Shown piece after piece: positions 36,366 to 49,854 of a stretch of 64,000 nt of DNA. A program made the translations under genes and the position numbers. A model generated the notes under the pieces. It was not told the DNA's origin, did not search any database, and saw only the letters and a list, made by a program, of their open reading frames with translations. This DNA is from Synaphobranchus kaupii (Eukaryota > Chordata > Actinopteri > Anguilliformes > Synaphobranchidae): positions 33,701,402-33,765,401 of the forward strand of contig CM056387.1 of the NCBI GenBank assembly GCA_029718625.1, written 5' to 3'. Position 1 is the stretch's first letter. Every line of letters begins with the position of its first letter.

Positions 36366-37289
36366 CAAACCCCAATTCCAAAAAGGTTGGGACAGTATGT
36401 ACAATGCACATAAAAGCCGAAAGCAGTGATTTGTAAATTATCTTATACATATATTTAATTGAAAAAAGTACAAAGTAAATATATTTAATGTTTTACCTTA
36501 TGAACTTTATTGATTTTTGTAAATATACGCTAATTCTGAATTTGATGCTGGCAACACGTTCCAAAAAAGTTTGTACAAGCGCAAAAAAAAGATTTGGAAC
36601 TTCAAAAAACACCTGTTTGGAACATTCCACAGGTAAACAGGTGATACTATTATGACTGGGCATAAAAGGATATCAAAAGACTCGCATGAATGGATCGCTA
36701 TGGGAATTGTGGGGTGGGACTAGATTAAACTGTAAATTACACAGGAATAGTATGGAACCCATTGTTGGCTAAATGGCTGTAAATCATCAAGGGTCTGAGG
36801 TATCAAACAAGCCTTAAACCATCACTCTACTGCCAGATATGCAGTAGATATGGATGGATCACTTGAAGTGTTGTTTCTCCTGACTCACTTTACTATTGAA
36901 CTCTATGGAAAAATAAGTCAGGAGAAACAACCCTTCAAGTGATCCATCCATATCTACTGTATATCTGGTTTGAGGCTCGTTTGATACCGCAGACCCTTGT
37001 CATCGTAGCATCACCTGTTTACCTGTGGAGTGTTCCAAACGGGTGTTTTTTTGAACTTCCAAATCTTTTGTTTGTCCCGTCCCACCTTTTTTGGAACGTG
37101 TTGCCGGCATCAAATTTGTAATTAGCGTATATTTACCAAAATCAATAAAGTTGATGAGGTAAAACAGGAAATGTCTTTTCTTTGTACCGTTTTCAATTAA
37201 AAATATGTAAAAGAGAATTTACAAACCACTGCTTTCTGCTTTTATGTGCATTTTACATACTGTCCAAACTTTTTTGGAATTGGGGTTTG
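36366..37289. mobile_element. Fold-back DNA transposon derivative (Tc1/mariner-like), ~0.92 kb
   Basis: The termini caaaccccaattccaaaaa and its inverse ttggaattggggtttg are flanked by TA on both sides, fitting a TA target duplication. Complementarity continues inward almost to the centre at ~36890, including gaacattccacaggtaaaca paired with tgtttacctgtggagtgttc and an innermost arm catcacttga-type stretch. The left arm has about 115 bp of extra sequence at ~36660-36780. No transposase ORF is seen, so it is non-autonomous. The terminal sequence is common in fish genomes from memory. Confidence 0.85.
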
Positions 37290-37749
37290 TAATACTCTCT
37301 AATAATAATAATAATTTTCTCAATAAAACCACTCCAGTTTAGCTTCTCCCCATCTCCCCAAGGCCCAATGAAGATTTCACCTTGTCAGGAGGGATCTGTG
37401 ATTGGTGCAGCTCTATCACAAGGTTAACTGCAGTTTCACACCTGTAGATATCCTATCAACGAGAGACCATTGACAGACGATCTACACTACTATTTAGCTG
37501 GGACAGATAAGGAGTAGATAACGCTGTCCCTGATTTTCTTTTTCTTTAAGGAAGGGAGGATGGGGAAGTGAATAATAGAAAAAGTGTGACTACTACTGTA
37601 TGAAGGTGAAGGACAAAACCATTTGGCAAAGCACTGCCCCTTTCGGCACAGCACCTTGCCAGAAATGTAATAGGGCAAAGGTTCAGCGCGCTACTATAGG
37701 TCACCGACTCTCTGCCCTAAAGAGTTTTTATAGATCATAAAATTATGAC

Positions 37750-37960
37750 CCATTTCAGCTTCCAATCCATAGACTAACATTTCCTTATGCTACAGCTATA
37801 ATGCCCCGATACACCCATATGCCCTCGTGTTACAGCTATAATGCCTCCATAGAGCAACATGTCCATGTGCTACAGCTATAATGCCTCCATAGACCAGCAT
37901 ACAGCAATATTTCCTCCATAGCACACACATCCTTGTGCAACAGTTATAATGCCTGCAGTC
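37750..37960. repeat. 40-bp tandem repeat, three close units and one diverged
   Basis: tacagctataatgcc recurs at 37791, 37831 and 37871 (exactly 40 bp apart), with a diverged cagttataatgcc near 37941. Confidence 0.8.
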
Positions 37961-39110
37961 TGGAGCAAATGACAACATAGGCATTTGTTTATTCTGCAAG
38001 TACAGGTTAATTCTGTACTATACAACAATCTACTCTGTTTTATATTGCAGACTATACTATAGACTGCTATATAAAATATATGTATTTTATTAATATCAAA
38101 TTATTCTGTATAGATTAGCAAAGGTAACTATTATTTGCCCCTATCATGTGCAGTATTAAATGACATGAATCAATAACTGACATTAGGCTATGTTATTATA
38201 ATATCACTAACCTCCCTTGATAAAGGAATGTAGCAACAACATGAAAATACCATAAAAGTGGTTATAATTCCATAATATCTTTCAGTTGATAATTATTTGA
38301 GAGCTTGAGTCCTCTGTTCAATTTGGGACATTTATTCAATATTCAACAATACATTCTATTCCATATGTTTATCATTAGAAATATGGAAATTGTAATATTT
38401 CCAAATGTATGGATTTTTCTAAGATAAAGCACTGACGTGCAGTGCCTTTGTAATTCATGGTCCTTCAGCTGACGAGAGACTCTTATCAGAGGTGTGAATG
38501 TTCCACTGACTCACTCGGCAGTGGGGGAGGCTGCTGTTATTTTAAATGGTGTTTACACAGCGGTATCTTCAGCCAGGAATACACTGTTCAATATCAGCAC
38601 CTGTATATCCGTCTGCGGATCAGCACCAGTTATTTATTTATTTGTTTTTTGTGAATATCAGCGCGAGCTCAGGTCGTTTGGTGAGTCAGCTCGCATAAGG
38701 GCTCCTGGTCCGAGTGAGTTTGTTTTTTTTTGCATGACAACCTTCTGACAAGGGCTGTCATTGGCCAAAGGAGGGCTGCCATTGGCCGAGGGAAGACGGA
38801 CACTCGACAAGGCAATGGTGTTTCAGCTGTTTCTAGTGAAAGGCTTCCTGTGAAAACACAACGTTCAAATGTCTGTCTGGAGACCCTGTCATGAACAAAA
38901 CACACACCGTTCCTCTCCTGCTGCTCTTACTAAATATGGTCATAAAATAAGTAATATTACTTGCAGAATATTAAACACGACAGACTGGCAGTACCTACGT
39001 TCGACATCACGAGGGGTGACGTTTTTACATTCCGAGTGTTGATTTCAACACTTGCCGAGGGTGTCAGCCCGAAACCCAACAATCCGTCTGGGAGAAATCG
39101 CAGTCACGGT
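37960..39110. other. Unassigned intergenic sequence
   Basis: No gene is recognised. A small duplication (gggctgtcattggccaaagg / gggctgccattggccgaggg) carrying two inverted CCAAT boxes lies at ~38752-38793. Confidence 0.45.
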
Positions 39111-39114
39111 ACAT

Positions 39115-39515
39115 GGTTCGCATGTACTAAGTCGGCGGTCCAAAGCGACTTACAAGGCAAGCAACAAGCGCAAATAATCTAAGAAACTATAAGAACAAGG
39201 ACAAAGTAGATAGGAACGCTGCAGATATTCAGAGCTGAGCACTCTATCCACTCAACTATCCAGGTGACATAGTAAGAGTATGGATGTATGAAGTGGGATG
39301 CGTGCAGTATTGCCAGCTCATGGGTGTGACCTGTTATAAACAGGTGTGGCTTTACGTCCATGTGGAATATAATTCTCCCTCTGTACACATGGTGCCTCAT
39401 TACAGAACAGCAACTTACACAGCTGGACATACTGAAGCAGTTCAGTATCTTGCTCAATTCTCCCCCTCAATCGAACCTGCAACAGTCACCAACCTTTAGG
39501 TTCCTTGCTGACTAT
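39115..39515 (-). repeat. SINE, split into tail and body/head parts
   Basis: The tail-like part (cggtccaaagcgacttacaa) is at ~39135-39155. The body and head (cacagctggacatactgaag, then cccctcaatcgaacctgcaa) are at ~39418-39485. The parts are separated by about 250 bp of other sequence. Confidence 0.5.
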
Positions 39516-39769
39516 ACTACACTCCCGCTATACTATACAACTCTCTCCATCCCCTGACGCTGTTCAAGTCAGAGATCACCTCCCACAAGCAGGAAAACTG
39601 ACTCCAGGCACCTCTAGAGCTTAGACCAGAGCTTAGACTCGTCGAGCTCAATCTGACATCGTCAGTCGTTTGTTAAAGGTGAGCCTTTCAGGTAAGACCG
39701 CTCTGCTATTTCCCCACACAAAAGGTTCAACGACGTAAATAATCTTTTGAATCCTGTGAAAACTCACAC

Positions 39770-40130
39770 GGCCGTGACTAAAACAATGCGGACCGACTCT
39801 GCCTGCGAACAGGAGCCCATAAATCTAAGTTCTGCGTCTGATGTTAACGGCGCCTCTCTGAAGCCGAGCCGGCTCAGCGCTCTAACGTATTTCGGCGACC
39901 GTGTGGGAATCGACGGCTGTTGCGCGGCGGTCGGCGAGGACGTGTGAGAAAGCGGCGGGGAGATCGGGGCAGCGCTGCTCTCGGTAGCTGTCGAGGACGC
40001 GATAAGTCCCGCTTAAACTCTGCCCAGCGGGGAAAGCGGCGAGCAAAACAGCCGGAAACATCCGGGTGCTCTGATCCGGTCAGGCGAGCCCGGCGGACTC
40101 CAGCGGTTCTGAACCAGTCAGGTGAGCGTC
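39770..40130. other. CpG-rich island-like segment without a recognised gene
   Basis: High density of CG dinucleotides in an otherwise CpG-poor region, 7 kb upstream of the sox9 promoter. Open frames on both strands have no family resemblance. Confidence 0.5.
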
Positions 40131-40279
40131 TGGTCCAATCCCATCCACCAATCACGTACCCCTCCTTCCCCAACCCCCCCCCCCCCTTGCAGCCCCTCCA
40201 TCCCACCAGGGGGTCACCATTTAGGCACCTTCCTTTCCTGAACCCCACATCGCTACAGGACTCGTGCAACTCCAAGCCC

Positions 40280-42760
40280 AATTAGGCGACAAGGGGGAAA
40301 AAACATTGTTTGGATTTGTTAACACTAAGAAACATGCTCTTTAATATTAAAACACACGATGCACTCACAGAGACAATCCAAAGGGACCATTGCGGCAGCC
40401 CGTGATGCGTCTTAGACACCTTATCCGGACAGGTCTGTCACTCATATAACATGTTCAGAATAAGAATATATTTGTGAACAAGAAGAACGGTTAATTGTGC
40501 TTAAATCATGAATGATGTTTAAATGAGTCCGCACCCCTCCGTCTCTCTGTCCTGCCCTGGATGTTGGCAGTACTAAGGGAAAGTGTCAGACAGGTGTAAA
40601 GTCGGTTCTCGCCAAAGCGCCCCCCCCCTTCCCCCTTCCCCCTTCCCCTGCCGCACCCCCCTTTTCCTCCCTCCCTCAGATTTATCGCCACAGTCGCCCG
40701 GCGGGGGAATTCCTCTCGCCCTTTCCTGGGGACTGGGCCAGGTAAATCAAACATGACCCCCACGGCTTCTCCCAGCATGCACTGCAGCCGCCTGTCCTCA
40801 GGTTGCCACGGTCACCGCTTTCATGAGGAGGACCCCCGCACCCCGGGCTAGCCCAAAAGGGGATCTGAAGGTGCTCTGAAATAACCGCAGTGGGGTGTGC
40901 GTTAGGGGGGGGGGGGGGGGGGGATTGGGTGCACAGCTGAGGGCTAGGTCTGAAGGTGAGGGGTGAGGGAGGGTTAGAGGGTGGCGGCAGGGGTAAGAGG
41001 GTGCACACGCTGTCAGGGCAGATTTATGGGTCTCTAAGAGGGCCCTGCCCACTCACAGCGGAGGGGACGGCAGAGCTTCGCTAATGGTCTTCACTCTGCT
41101 ACTAAACCGGCACAGGTGGCCTTCAACCCCCCACCTCCACCCCTAAAAACTACCCCAGTTCTCACACACATTCACACGCACCCCACCCCCCACTCCAATC
41201 ACCTGCCCTGCTCTGGCTCGAGTGGGGTCAGGGGTCAGGCAAATAAGCCTGCAAATAAGCCTGCCTAAGTTCAGGGAGAAGGGGGGGGGTTAACCTTTAG
41301 AGAGGACGGGGATATTATCTGAACCAGTCCTCCTCCTCCTCTACATTCGTGTAACTGCAATGGATGCTTCCTGAGACGCGCGCACCCCCAGCCCCTTTTG
41401 AGCAGCAGCGCGAGTCCTGGGTTTTCTACTTTTACGCCATCCACAGGTAATGCAGGGCATACGCCACCCGGGACAGTTTTCACACGGTCCATTGTGGAAA
41501 CATCTGACACGCACACGGCAAAAGAAAAAAACTTCCCGTTCAATCCCGTCGCCGCGGAATGCGGGACAGGGCGGAGGGACGTGATTTAGCGGTTTGCTCC
41601 CAACGTTTGCCCCCGGAATTTTTAACGCGGCGGCTCGAAATCCAGCTGAGAAGTTTCCCAAGGCTGGCTGCTGCTGCTGCCCCCCCCCCCCCCCCCCACC
41701 CCACGAGTCCGGGCCAGCAGCCAATCATCAGCTGAGCCCCAAAATCGCTTCCCTGATGATGCCTACAGGTGAAGCCCCTCCCTCTAAACCTGCGCCACAG
41801 GTGCCAGTGTGACCGCGGAGTTTAAGAGAACCTCAAAATGGGAGGAGTCATCACGCCTGTGGCACACTGAGTGGGCCAATTCTGGCGTGGACAGAAAATA
41901 CTTATTTGATTGGGTTATTTGGTCAGTGACTGACAGCGCAGTGACTTCTGCCCATTTTAGGGGTGCATAGGAAAGGGGCTTTTACATAATATGTACATAT
42001 ATTTTAAATATATGTTTTAATCTGTAAAGGTTGCATTAAAACATCATGTAAAGACACAGATGCACAAGTGCTTGTGTGCAACAAAGACACAAGGAACTGA
42101 ACTCCACTGACCTTGAGCAACGAAAAGGCGGCAGGGAGTTATTCAATTAAACCCCAACTGTGACTTGTCCTGATAAGTGGAAATACATATTCTTCTGCTC
42201 TTACTAACGAGCACATTTCATTAAGTTTGGAAGATCATTCTACAGCAGAAACTCAGAAATAAATTAATGAAAGTTGTTTGAAATACCAAATGTTTCATGT
42301 CTGAAAGTGGCGTCAGAAAGTACCAAATTTTTTTTTTTCTTATTTTTCCATTGTCAGGAATCAATGCATTTCAGTAATATTTTTTAGTACACTAGAAGGT
42401 TAACACTTGATAGTTAAACCAGTGGTTTACAAGAAGAAGACTTTAACATTCATATTTAATTTATTCAACCCACTATTTAGCTTATTATAAAGGAAAAATA
42501 CATAGAAAAGTGTATTGTGTCTGTCAGAAAAGTAGGATCACACAATTGGAAACGTTCTGTTTGTCTCATGCATGTTGAGGGGGTGTGCAGCAAATTGGGG
42601 ACTATCTGAATATATTCTAAGCTTTAGCCATATGTTGCGGCCATAACTTCAGACGTTTTTGGCATCATTAGACAATTTGACGTATGTGTAGGTGTAGTTT
42701 TAAGCACTTTCCCACCAAAGGAAAACAAATCCCATCTTAGTTACACTACACCTACGTCAG
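40280..42760. other. Unassigned intergenic sequence
   Basis: It contains homopolymer runs (poly-G ~40906-40923, poly-C ~41681-41697), a G-rich patch at 40900-41000 and A/T-rich unique sequence at 41970-42720. No gene is recognised. Confidence 0.45.
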
Positions 42761-42762
42761 GT

Positions 42763-42782
42763 ATGTGTGTGTGTGTGCGTGT

Positions 42783-42852
<70 letters not shown>
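42763..42852. repeat. (GT)n-(GC)n-(GA)n compound microsatellite
   Basis: A GT run, then gcgcgcgcgc, then about 55 bp of GA. Confidence 0.93.
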
Positions 42853-42856
<4 letters not shown>

Positions 42857-43397
42857 GTCAAGTGTGAGAGTACATGTGTATTTTCATTTGCATGTTCACA
42901 GTCGTAAGCAATGCGTAAACAGTTACACATTAATTATTTGGCATAACAAAAACTCACGTATTACTGCGTCAGTTACAACTGAATTCGATACTCCGAATAT
43001 TTGTGGAGAGGTCACACTACCAGAGCACCCTGCAGAATTAAACGCAAATTTCAAGTTGGTGTTACATAATATGTAACATACACGTTGTGTCTGTTGCCTA
43101 CTGACGTTCAATAACGACACCGGCTGCTAGAACATTCTGTTGATAGAAACATTTTGTTGATATAGTTATGCGTTTAAAGCATACCCATCTTAAATAAGCA
43201 AACGCAGGGTAAATAAACGGCCAGTTGTGGGCATACAGGAATTAAGGCGCCTATTTTAAGTACTATAGGGCGCTAATTAAGCCTGATGGCAGATAGTATT
43301 GCTGACCAGTCCTGTTTTTGTGGGTTGAACAAATACAAACAAACAAGTTTACAAGGTCCAGAAGTCTGTGTTGGCTACGCCTTCAAGCGACTTTCAG

Positions 43398-43401
<4 letters not shown>

Positions 43402-43454
<53 letters not shown>
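43402..43454. repeat. (GA)n microsatellite
   Basis: About 52 bp of pure GA. Confidence 0.93.
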
Positions 43455-43456
<2 letters not shown>

Positions 43457-44159
43457 ATCTGTAAACTATTAGATGCGAGACTTCAGGTAGCCGAGGAGAG
43501 CACACATGCTGCCTACATTATCCCGAAAATCACATTTCCACAACATTACTAACCCAAATAAACAGTTTCATGAAACACATTAGAGAGAGACTGCAAAAAC
43601 ATAGAAGCCGCTCAGGTAATGTGAAGCTGGGGTCTTCGGTGTCGAACGGATTGAAGGGGCCATCTATAGAACAGGACTCCCTTCAAGTACTGCGCAACAC
43701 GAACCAGTCCGTGCATATTTTCTTATGCAATACATTCTGTCACACAACTCATTGCATATTGATTATTATAGGGTGTTTTCGTTGTATAAGCTATTAAGCT
43801 ATGTACTCAATATTTACGAGTAGCTAGCCTACACATTACGGTGTCATTTGTTTGGATAGCCTGTCAGATTGGAAAGACAATACATTTTAAGGATTTGGGG
43901 GAAAATACATATTTCAAACTACTTTCAGTTATCACAAGTTTACGTTTCGTTTGAGCCAACCATGCCAAAGGTTAAGCATGCTTTGTCGACAAATTCATAG
44001 CTATAAAAATCATCAATAATAATACAAATAATAATAATTCCTTTGAAGACGTTTTACAAAATGTTACAGAAATGAATGGTTTTGAACTGTGTATATGATT
44101 ATTATTATTATGTGTTTTTAATTCAGTTGTAGTATCACATTTTTAATATCCATATTAGT

Positions 44160-44360
44160 GACAGGGAAATCTGTGGTAACAATGCTTGCCATTGTCACCT
44201 TGCTAACAAGTTCTGGAGAGCGCCCAGCAAAAGAACGGCGCAAAGCCTGTTGGCGACACTTTTGTTTCATTCTGCCTGTAATCAATTACTTACGTCTACA
44301 GTACACCTTCACTTTCGACAGCCATGAGCTGTTTTGATAATAAATCAGAAATCACTTAAG
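44160..44360 (+). promoter_or_regulatory. Candidate SOXE-responsive enhancer with an inverted SOX-site pair
   Basis: GGTAACAATG at 44175-44184 and CATTGTCACC at 44190-44199 form an inverted repeat (9 of 10 positions pair) with a 5-bp spacer. Each arm contains a SOX core (ACAATG / CATTGT). SOX9 and SOX10 bind paired, inverted sites as dimers through the dimerisation domain. The surrounding 200 bp is unique sequence and lies about 2.7 kb upstream of the inferred sox9 start. Enhancer function is inference. Confidence 0.45.
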
Positions 44361-44552
44361 CTGTCTCAAGATATTAGAAAAAAATATGCAGAAAACTCAA
44401 GGACCATGTTTTTTTTTCATTCTTCTTTATTTAAGGAATATGTTTTAACGAATGCATTCCAGGTTCTCGCTGCTCCCAGCTCTTCCAATATTTAACAGAA
44501 ATAGATCTAAAAATGTTTTATACACAGTAATTATTATTCAATTTAGCTTATT

Positions 44553-44554
<2 letters not shown>

Positions 44555-44611
<57 letters not shown>
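44555..44611. repeat. (AAT)n microsatellite
   Basis: About 19 consecutive aat units. Confidence 0.93.
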
Positions 44612-44612
<1 letters not shown>

Positions 44613-44619
44613 CCGCATT

Positions 44620-46790
44620 TTGAGATTCGTTATGGAAAGTTAAGGCCAGTCCGACAGAACTTTGAACGTTATTTAGACGCAGAAGGCAAACGGTAAACAC
44701 AAACAGTAATTTCCAGAATATCACATTCCCAGACTTAAATGGTCACCAGGGAAATTCCGAAAGAGCATTTTAAAAACGCTATATGTCTATCTGAGTCTGG
44801 AATTTCGTTTCATGTCATCTTGAATACTTTCATGCTCATTTTATTTCTGTGTGACCCATACCATTGTTCAAAGTATATTTGGATCCCTGATCTCATAGCA
44901 ATGTAGCCTAGCCTGCATGATTATTGTCGGTCTGTAGGCTCGAGCGTGCTTCATCATAGCAGCGTAACAGACCGAAAGGGAGAAAACATCGCTCTGGTCA
45001 GGTAGAACATCCATCGTGTTTTGATATGAGCAATTTCGCATTGATTGCCACAAGCTTCTTTTGATTTATGAGCCGAGAGTTAGTAGTAGCGTACTTGTTT
45101 GAGTGCAGCGTAGGGGTTCCTCACTATAACAGACCATGCAGGCCTGGGGCCTCGTCCTATAGACAACTGATAGGGTTTAAAAAAATATATAATAATAAAA
45201 ATAAATAAATAAATAAATATATATATATATAATCTTTTTAAATAAACAACGCCATATAGAAAGCATGTTGTTTTCAGAATTGGCGTTATCAATGGGCAAC
45301 ATTTACGACAATTTAAAAACTAAGTAGGCTATTAAGTGTTTTGTGTATTTGAACAAGAGCTAAGTTTTTACTGTGTCTCTAGTTTTTATTTAGCCCTACA
45401 TTATTAATTAGCTTCGAAATTATTAGACATTTCTGCGAAGAAAAAATGTGCTTTCTTCTGGGATTCTTTTTCCTTCTGTTTAGAATATGCTACAGTCTGG
45501 GTTTGCGTTATAACAGAGACACATTTGCATTTAATCCATGACGTGCCACGTTCATTTATAGATAAGGTTTGATTCATACTGAATGGCAAAATGGGATTAT
45601 CGTTAAACCAGAGCATATTGCTGCTTTATAACTCAATATTGATTTGAGTATGCAAAGCAACATGAGTATTATTATCAGCGATTAAATCAGACAAACCACC
45701 TCGTCCCAAGTCACATCAGCAGTTAGCCTATTCGGGGCCTCAAAACCTTTCTTGGAGCCTACTTCGTGATTCGTTTTAGAGTTCCTGGACCGTTGTCGCC
45801 CCCTATCGGGAGAATAGTGGACCTGACTGAGGCAACGTTCAGGCACTCGCTGTTACTTATCGTCCCTTATCGAATGATTACGCTCCAAAGAAAACAGGTG
45901 TCCGTATCACTTTGCACTCTTAAACAAACACAATACAGATGGTACACGGTTGGCTATAAGCTACATAGCTCAAACGTAGTAAATCACAAAGCCGCACTGA
46001 ACACTGGACAGCGGCTACAATAAAAAGCCGCAAAGTGCATTTGAGCAACAGAATGTTTACGAATTAGGTGTAGTCTACACGTGCACCTTGTGCCGCTCCA
46101 ATGGAATATATGAACTTGTAGGCTATACAATTTTGCAAAATATAACTTTCTTACCACAATAGACCGATTGAAATTACATAAATTTAGAACAGGAGTAGTA
46201 TGATGACATACAGGTAGTATTGATTGATATCACCAAAAATTAATCGCCTACATGTAAAAATAATAGCCAAATTTGAAATTATAATTTTACCCATTATTCT
46301 AACTATCTTAAAATGCATTTTCCCCCAGTACTCCTGCTGCAGCTTGTAATCATTTTATTCACATTAACACTGTGAATCTGAGAAGATTCACTTTGACCTA
46401 TTAGCCAACAGCGTTCCAAGCAAAGGAAAAAAATAAATAAACTGCAATATAACTTATCGGTATGTGCATATGGCGGATGATTATAAATGATAAGTGTAGA
46501 CTGAGAACTACATCAAAACATATGGAAATCTGAATGTTGCTAAAATAGCTTGCGTATGTAAAATGCACAACTTCCATAAACTGTTGCCAGTAATGTAACC
46601 TAATCTTGTTCTCTAAAATACAGAAAAGAATGATACAACTAATATGGATAAACTAAAATACACATAAAACTCGTATGACACTACTCGTTATAATCATTTT
46701 AACAGATCCAGCTAATATGCTTATCTGATACATAGCCTACATTTTAAAGTGCTTCTCGGGCCCTTGTTAGCTGTGGTAAGGCGTGGAGAG
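44620..46790. other. sox9 proximal upstream region, unassigned
   Basis: A/T-rich unique sequence running to the promoter, with an (AAAT)n/(TA)n stretch at ~45183-45230. No other gene start is visible. Confidence 0.5.
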
Positions 46791-46799
46791 AAGGATCAA

Positions 46800-46900
46800 G
46801 TTCTGTCTCCGCCCAATAAAGCTTTCACCCAATCGCCTTGTCTCTGTCGTTCTTCTCTTCGCTACTTATAAAGTCGGGCGACAGGAGCGCTTAAAACTCT
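46800..46900 (+). promoter_or_regulatory. sox9: sox9 core promoter: two CCAAT boxes and a TATA-like box
   Basis: Two CCAAT boxes (46813-46817 and 46829-46833, 16 bp apart) precede TTATAAAG at 46866-46873. This is a classical arrangement placing transcription start near 46895-46905, about 410 nt before the ATG. CCAAT pairs bind NF-Y in many promoters, and SOX9 promoters of other vertebrates are also TATA/CCAAT type. The start site itself is inferred from spacing only. Confidence 0.75.
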
Positions 46901-47312
46901 CTGGCAACTTGGAAATACAACAGTAGCGGGGATTCGCTCTAACTTTCTGTGTGCGAGAGTCAACAAATTGCTTCGACAGCAGCCAGAGCCGCGCGCGCTG
47001 CCTGCAAATCTGCAGCGTATATTGCGCTTTACTCTTTGCTATCTATAACTGGCGTTTTGAATTCATATCACTTAAAAGTGTCAGAGAACTTTTAAAACAT
47101 TTTGATAGCTTTGTTTTTTTTTGGAAAACATAGCTAAAGCCTGCGATTATAGATTTGCATATGATAATTTTTTTCTCATTTGTTCCTTTTTTTTTGCATT
47201 ATCCTTGAAGAACGGGGGGAATTTCTTTCAAGCCACGTCAAGCGATTTTTTTTTAGCATTTCTTTAATTCTTAACTTTATTTCACCTGAAATTGTTCATC
47301 TAAAGGTTTCGC
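46900..47312 (+). other. sox9: sox9 5' UTR (inferred), with a 15-codon upstream ORF
   Basis: This is the sequence between the inferred start site and the ATG, with no splice signals I would trust. It contains an upstream ORF at 47161-47208 (ATG to TGA, 15 codons, Phe-rich) and several T-runs. Human SOX9 also has a long, unspliced 5' leader. The 5' boundary is uncertain by about 10-20 nt. Confidence 0.65.

Positions 47313-49854
<2,542 letters not shown>

Noticed and set aside
39874..40285. Overlapping Arg-rich frames of 121 and 135 codons on both strands
   Set aside because: CpG-rich DNA opens frames on both strands; the translations are compositionally biased and unlike known proteins.
46951..47133. 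60-codon frame in the sox9 leader
   Set aside because: It begins at GTG, not ATG; the only ATG-started upstream ORF I trust is 47161-47208.
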